Shown one piece after another: positions 35,345 to 39,283 of a stretch of DNA of 39,283 nucleotides. Source of the stretch: Clostridium sp. 1001270J_160509_D11 (GTDB lineage Bacteria; Bacillota; Clostridia; Peptostreptococcales; Peptostreptococcaceae); contig NZ_JADPET010000007.1 of the NCBI RefSeq assembly GCF_015667935.1, forward strand, positions 1 to 39,283, given 5' to 3'. Position 1 is the stretch's first letter, and every line of letters begins with the position of its first letter. The notes beneath the pieces were generated by a model. That model worked only from the letters and a program-made list of their open reading frames with translations, was not told the origin of the DNA and did not search any database. Both the position numbers and the translations under genes were made by a program.

Positions 35345-36307
35345 ATGAAAATTAGACTAGGCTATGTTGCAATATCAAATGCATTAGGAAAAAAAGTAAC
35401 AAGCTCCAGCAATGTTACTTATAAAACATATAGTAAAATAACATCAGAAGAAAAGAAAATAGAAAAATTAAAATCTATAACACATTCAAATTTTGAGGGT
35501 CTGGAAAAAATCCTTAGATACAATATAGAAAATGATATACATTTTTATAGGCTTACATCAGCACTAATACCATTAACTACACATCCAGATGTTCCAAACT
35601 GGGGATATAGAAAACTATTTAAAAAGGACTTTGAATATATAGGCAAATTGATAAAGAAAAATAATATGAGGGTAGATACACATCCAGATCAATTTAATGT
35701 AATTAATAGTGCAAATGATGAAGTTGTAAAGAATACTATAAAGAACTTATCAAGACAGGTAGAGTGGTTTGAAGATATGGATTATCCAATAGGAAAAATG
35801 GTTATTCATATAGGTGGTGCAACAGGGGGGAAAGAATCGGCACTTAGTCGTTTTGTTGATAATTTTAAAACATTTCCACATGATATACAAACTAGGCTTA
35901 TTATTGAAAATGATGATAAGATATATACAGCACATGAAACACTTACTTTATGTAAACAATTAGATATACCTATGGTATTAGATGTTCATCATCACAATTG
36001 TAATAATGAAGGTGAAAATATATATGATATGCTAGGAGAGATTTTTGGTACATGGAATAAACAACAACTTCCGCCAAAAATTCATTTTTCTTCGCCGAGG
36101 GATGGAGAGCTAGATAGAAAACATGCAGACTATATAGATGCATCTTCATTTATAGATTTTATAGAAAATAGCAGAATAGTTAATACAGATTTTGATGTGA
36201 TGTTAGAATGTAAAGAAAAAGACATTGCTCTTTTTAAACTTGTAGATGATATAAAGAAGCTTAGACCAGAATACACTTGGATAGATAAAACTACATTAGA
36301 ACTTTAA
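35345..36307 (+). CDS. uvsE: UV damage endonuclease UvsE
   Basis: A 320-residue TIM-barrel enzyme of the UVDE family that nicks DNA 5' to pyrimidine dimers, an alternative to UvrABC. The family blocks are clear: IRLGYVAISN at the start, NNMRVDTHPDQFNVINS, MVIHIGGATGGKESAL, IIENDDK, VLDVHHHNC, and FDVMLECKEKDIAL. The metal-binding His, Asp and Glu residues in these blocks look intact. The ATG follows TAGGAG. The gene stands alone with its own terminator. Many spore-formers carry it, which suits an organism exposed to sunlight as spores. Confidence 0.94.
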   Translation: MKIRLGYVAISNALGKKVTSSSNVTYKTYSKITSEEKKIEKLKSITHSNFEGLEKILRYNIENDIHFYRLTSALIPLTTHPDVPNWGYRKLFKKDFEYIGKLIKKNNMRVDTHPDQFNVINSANDEVVKNTIKNLSRQVEWFEDMDYPIGKMVIHIGGATGGKESALSRFVDNFKTFPHDIQTRLIIENDDKIYTAHETLTLCKQLDIPMVLDVHHHNCNNEGENIYDMLGEIFGTWNKQQLPPKIHFSSPRDGELDRKHADYIDASSFIDFIENSRIVNTDFDVMLECKEKDIALFKLVDDIKKLRPEYTWIDKTTLEL

Positions 36308-36344
36308 ATTATATTTATAATATAAAAGTATTTAATATAATTAT

Positions 36345-36390
36345 GAGCCAAAGTAAATGTAGAACAATACTACAATTACTTTGGCTCTTT
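36345..36390 (+). terminator. Terminator of uvsE
   Basis: GAGCCAAAGTAA (36345-36356) pairs exactly with TTACTTTGGCTC (36376-36387), with an inner TGTAG/CTACA stem and a following T-run. It also lies just past the end of the facing glycosidase gene, although the T-run for that strand is poor. Confidence 0.9.
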
Positions 36391-36438
36391 TAGTTAAATA
36401 TATAATTCAATTTGCAGAGTGCAAAAACTGAAGGCTTA

Positions 36439-38160
36439 TTATAAACGAGTATCCCAAGCTCCACAGAATGCATCTACAGAACTTACACCTTTAAACTCAG
36501 ATTTACCCATTATTTTTTCTATAACTAAATCTAATGTTGCATCATTATCAGAGTATGCATTTATATAAGTTGGTACCATAGGTACATCTATTAAGTGGAA
36601 TGGATTGAATACAGATACACAAACTGTTGGTAATTCTGTTACATACCATGGGATATCTGGACCCATAGGCATTGCCCAAGTTATACGTCTAACGTTGCTT
36701 TGAGAGAATCCAGCAACATGAACGAATAACATTACTGCATCAAATTGATCCACGAATTCTTTTATTGGAGTAGCAGCTAATAATTGTTTACCATTTAATC
36801 CAGCAGCTGGGTCAAATAAAGTAACTTCAAATCCTTGAGCTTCTAATTTAGCTTTTACTCTTTGGTTTAATCTATCAGCTTCTACTTTGTTTGGAAGAAA
36901 TCCAGCTTGCTCTACAGTATAAAGCATTATTCTTTTATGAGTTTCTGGAGTTAATGGTAATTGATTTTTAGTATTTTTAACTAAAGTTATAGCTTGGTCA
37001 GCTATGTCTTTAGCAACTTGTTTATGTTCTTCACAACCTATTACAGAAAGACCTTCTTCAGCAGGAACTAAAGTACCTTCAGCTTTTTTAGTATGTAATT
37101 TTAACATTGCTTTAAATGCTAATATACGAGTAACAGCTTCGTTTAATCTTTCTTCAGTTAATACACCATTAGCTAAACCTTCTTTTATAGCTTCTATATC
37201 TTCTTCTTTATCTCTATAGTAAAGTATCATATCGCATCCAGCAGCTATAGTATAAGGCATTATTTCAGCTCTTCTCATAGCAGAAGTTAAACCAACCATA
37301 TGAGTTGCATCAGTTATAACTAATCCGTTAAATCCTAATTCATCTCTTAATAAGTCTTGTAATAACTCTGGAGCTATAGTAGCAGGCATTATTTCATTAT
37401 CTTTTATTCCTGGTCTTAATTTTCTAGACATTTCAGGAAGTCTTATATGTCCTATCATTACTGATTCAACACCAGCATCTATCATGCCTCTATAAACTTT
37501 ACCGAAGTTTTCTTCCCATTCTTCAACAGACATATCGTTGTTAGTAGTTACTATATGTTGATCTCTTTCATCAAGACCATCACCAGGGAAGTGTTTCATA
37601 CAGCTAGCTAAACCAGCATCTTTAGCACCTCTTAAATATTCTTTAGACATGTCTAAAACTTGTTCAGCTTCACTAGAGAAACATCTACTTGAAACAACAC
37701 AGTTTCTCCAGTTTTTATTTATATCAACTATTGGAGCGAAAGTCCAGTTACAACCTATAGCTGCAGCTTCTTTACAACCATAGTATCCTAATTTATATGC
37801 ATTTTCTTTATCTTGAGTAGCACCTATTGTTACATGGTGACCGAAGTGAGTACCCCCACCAACACCACCATCTCCACCAGCTTCTATATTAGCAGCTATT
37901 AGAGCAGGTATCTTACTTGTTTCTTGTATTACTTTATTTTGTTTATATAGGTCAGCTGGAGACATATTGTTATATCTAAATCCACCCATACCGTATTTTT
38001 GTATTCTTTCAACTACTTCTTCTTCAGTATTATTCCATAACATATCAACGAAAACTTGTCCTATTTTTTCATCTAATGTTAAATTTGCTAAAGTTTCTTC
38101 TACCCATTTTATATCTTCATCAGAAAGATAAAATGGTTTTGCTTTTAAATTAATCGCCAT
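36439..38160 (-). CDS. Family 3 glycoside hydrolase, NagZ-like
   Basis: A 573-residue cytoplasmic GH3 enzyme without signal peptide. The catalytic barrel has the NagZ-like KHFPGDG loop (residues 189-195) followed by D200-Q201-H202, the His-Asp pair used as acid/base in NagZ. The nucleophile is D284 in LVITDATHM. A GH3 C-terminal domain follows (about 395-573). The usual NagZ loop has His where this has D194. The start at 38160 follows AAAGGAAT; the reading from 38196 lacks an SD. Expected activity is removal of beta-linked N-acetylglucosamine, perhaps cell-wall or host-glycan fragments; beta-glucosidase is the alternative. The divergent neighbour may regulate it. Confidence 0.88.
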   Translation of the reverse strand: MAINLKAKPFYLSDEDIKWVEETLANLTLDEKIGQVFVDMLWNNTEEEVVERIQKYGMGGFRYNNMSPADLYKQNKVIQETSKIPALIAANIEAGGDGGVGGGTHFGHHVTIGATQDKENAYKLGYYGCKEAAAIGCNWTFAPIVDINKNWRNCVVSSRCFSSEAEQVLDMSKEYLRGAKDAGLASCMKHFPGDGLDERDQHIVTTNNDMSVEEWEENFGKVYRGMIDAGVESVMIGHIRLPEMSRKLRPGIKDNEIMPATIAPELLQDLLRDELGFNGLVITDATHMVGLTSAMRRAEIMPYTIAAGCDMILYYRDKEEDIEAIKEGLANGVLTEERLNEAVTRILAFKAMLKLHTKKAEGTLVPAEEGLSVIGCEEHKQVAKDIADQAITLVKNTKNQLPLTPETHKRIMLYTVEQAGFLPNKVEADRLNQRVKAKLEAQGFEVTLFDPAAGLNGKQLLAATPIKEFVDQFDAVMLFVHVAGFSQSNVRRITWAMPMGPDIPWYVTELPTVCVSVFNPFHLIDVPMVPTYINAYSDNDATLDLVIEKIMGKSEFKGVSSVDAFCGAWDTRL

Positions 38161-38205
38161 TTTTTTATTCCTTTCGTTGTCGAATATTTTATACATTATT
38201 TATCG

Positions 38206-38219
38206 GGAATACCTATTCC
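38206..38219. promoter_or_regulatory. Perfect dyad between the glycosidase and the divergent gene
   Basis: GGAATACCTATTCC is a perfect inverted repeat (GGAATA and TATTCC around CC). It lies about 45 bases upstream of the glycosidase start codon and in the divergent intergenic region. It may be a regulator site or a short leader hairpin. Confidence 0.4.
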
Positions 38220-38386
38220 TTGTTATAATTATATCAATCGAGAAAAATATATTATAGAATATTTGTGAATAGTTTTAGCACAAATATTACTTGTTTTATA
38301 AATTTTAGTTCATATATAATTGTTATATTAATTTAAATGAGGGATTTGGTATTAAGGGGATTTGTTAGGTAAAGGGAGAAAATATA

Positions 38387-39283
38387 ATGATTTATGAAAA
38401 AATAGATTTAATATCAGAAATGTTAGACGCAACATTAAATTTAAAATGTTTTTGTATAAAGGGATTAAATGATGACTTATCATTTATAAAAGAGTTAATG
38501 TTACCTATATTTGTAGATAATAATAAAGAAAAAGATAAATTTAGAGATATGTTATTCAATATGGAAGAAGAGCATGTATATCTTTTAGATAATTTAATTT
38601 TAGGAAATTATATTGTTATATGTTTAAACAAGATAGAACAAAATTATTTATTCGTAGGTCCGTATTTATCTGAGAATAAATATGAAGATTTATTAAACTA
38701 TACAGATGAATACAATATATCTAATAATGATATAGAATTTATACATAGATATTATAATACTTTGCCTTTTATTAATAAAAGTAAAATTACATCTATTATA
38801 TCTGTAATAAAGAATAATATTTATGATAAAGATATAGACCTCAAATTTATATTTAAAAAGAAATTTAAGAAAAATGAGCGTGTTCATTTACATAGTAATA
38901 AAATCACAACAGACTTATTAGATTATAAATATGTTGAAGATTGTATTCGATTAGATAAAAGGCTTGTGCATACAGTAAGCTCAGGAAGCAAAGTAAATTC
39001 TTTGAAGGTATTAGACAAGATTTTAGATTTATATTTTGTAGAAGAAGAAGAAGCTTATAATATCAGAATGCATCAAAATAAGCTGATTTATTATAATACA
39101 TTACTTCTTGTTATGTTAAAAGATAAAGATGTTAGCAATATATATGCAGCGAGTTTATTTAAGAGATATATGAAAAAAATAGAGTCAGCAAGATTTGATA
39201 AAGATATAAAAGATATATTTTATGATATGGTGATGGATTACTGCTTTGCAATTAGTGAATTTAATATAAAACATCACTCATCA
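38387..39283 (+). CDS. Probable AraC-family regulator, N-terminal part (partial)
   Basis: An open frame of 299 codons runs from ATG 38387 (SD AAAGGGAG) to the window end without a stop. The visible part is a large sensor-like region of helical and mixed character, with LLLVMLKDKDVSNIYAASLF near residue 243, which has the look of the region before the DNA-binding domain in long Clostridial AraC proteins. The diagnostic two helix-turn-helix motifs would lie beyond the window, so the family call rests on architecture and on divergence from a sugar hydrolase gene. It would be expected to control that gene. Confidence 0.6.
   Translation, partial: MIYEKIDLISEMLDATLNLKCFCIKGLNDDLSFIKELMLPIFVDNNKEKDKFRDMLFNMEEEHVYLLDNLILGNYIVICLNKIEQNYLFVGPYLSENKYEDLLNYTDEYNISNNDIEFIHRYYNTLPFINKSKITSIISVIKNNIYDKDIDLKFIFKKKFKKNERVHLHSNKITTDLLDYKYVEDCIRLDKRLVHTVSSGSKVNSLKVLDKILDLYFVEEEEAYNIRMHQNKLIYYNTLLLVMLKDKDVSNIYAASLFKRYMKKIESARFDKDIKDIFYDMVMDYCFAISEFNIKHHSS

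Noticed and set aside
38693-38887. Minus-strand open frame inside the partial regulator gene
   Set aside because: Antisense shadow rich in Tyr and Ile; the plus strand has an uninterrupted frame of 299 codons with a good ribosome binding site.

Overview
The window is about 39 kb of AT-rich, low-GC Gram-positive DNA from an anaerobic Clostridia-type bacterium, most plausibly a member of the Peptostreptococcaceae (Clostridioides, Paraclostridium, Romboutsia and relatives). The grounds are strong AGGAGG ribosome binding sites, A/T-ending codons, the tuf-S10-spc-alpha gene order followed by ecfA1-ecfA2-ecfT-truA-rplM-rpsI, zinc-type S14, L36 and S4, a separate IMP cyclohydrolase and AICAR transformylase, and a sucrose PTS. 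The family is inferred from these features, not from a search.

Region 1 (1-20.9 kb) is the core translation block. It starts with the last codons of tuf and its terminator. A strong promoter with a leader of about 270 nt precedes rpsJ, rplC, rplD, rplW, rplB, rpsS, rplV, rpsC, rplP, rpmC, rpsQ, rplN, rplX, rplE, rpsN, rpsH, rplF, rplR, rpsE, rpmD, rplO, secY, adk, map, infA, rpmJ, rpsM, rpsK, rpsD, rpoA and rplQ, and a perfect hairpin terminator follows. Next come the ECF vitamin-transporter energizing module (ecfA1, ecfA2, ecfT), truA, and rplM-rpsI with its own promoter and a probable L13 leader.

Region 2 (20.9-24.6 kb) is an McrBC-type modification-dependent restriction pair. The McrB AAA+ GTPase appears to carry an EVE/PUA-like reader domain inserted between Walker A and Walker B.

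Region 3 (24.6-26.9 kb) is a promoter, a ZTP (pfl) riboswitch with an overlapping intrinsic terminator, and the two genes that replace bifunctional PurH: a PurO-type IMP cyclohydrolase and a stand-alone AICAR transformylase. The riboswitch ligand ZMP/ZTP is the AICAR nucleotide, the substrate of the second enzyme, so the logic is substrate-driven induction.

Region 4 (26.9-29.3 kb) has a convergent LysR-type regulator and a PadR regulator-DUF2812 membrane protein-small membrane protein operon. A large inverted repeat overlaps the PadR promoter and is a likely operator. A palindrome made of two head-to-head DnaA-box sequences closes the operon.

Region 5 (29.3-35.2 kb) is a sucrose utilisation cluster: LacI-type regulator scrR, PTS transporter scrA (EIIBCA), sucrose-6-phosphate hydrolase scrB and fructokinase scrK. 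A cre-like dyad lies just downstream of the scrA promoter, and a terminator hairpin lies between scrB and scrK.

Region 6 (35.3-39.3 kb) holds a UV damage endonuclease, then a cytoplasmic family 3 glycoside hydrolase of NagZ type on the minus strand. Divergent from it is a gene that runs off the end of the window, probably an AraC-type regulator.

Most of the window is orthodox. The best candidates for unrecognised biology are RNA structures inside the ribosomal operon (the rpsJ-rplC gap and a pseudoknot-capable region before rpsM), the reader domain inside McrB, and the PadR/DUF2812 operon with its operator and DnaA-box palindrome.
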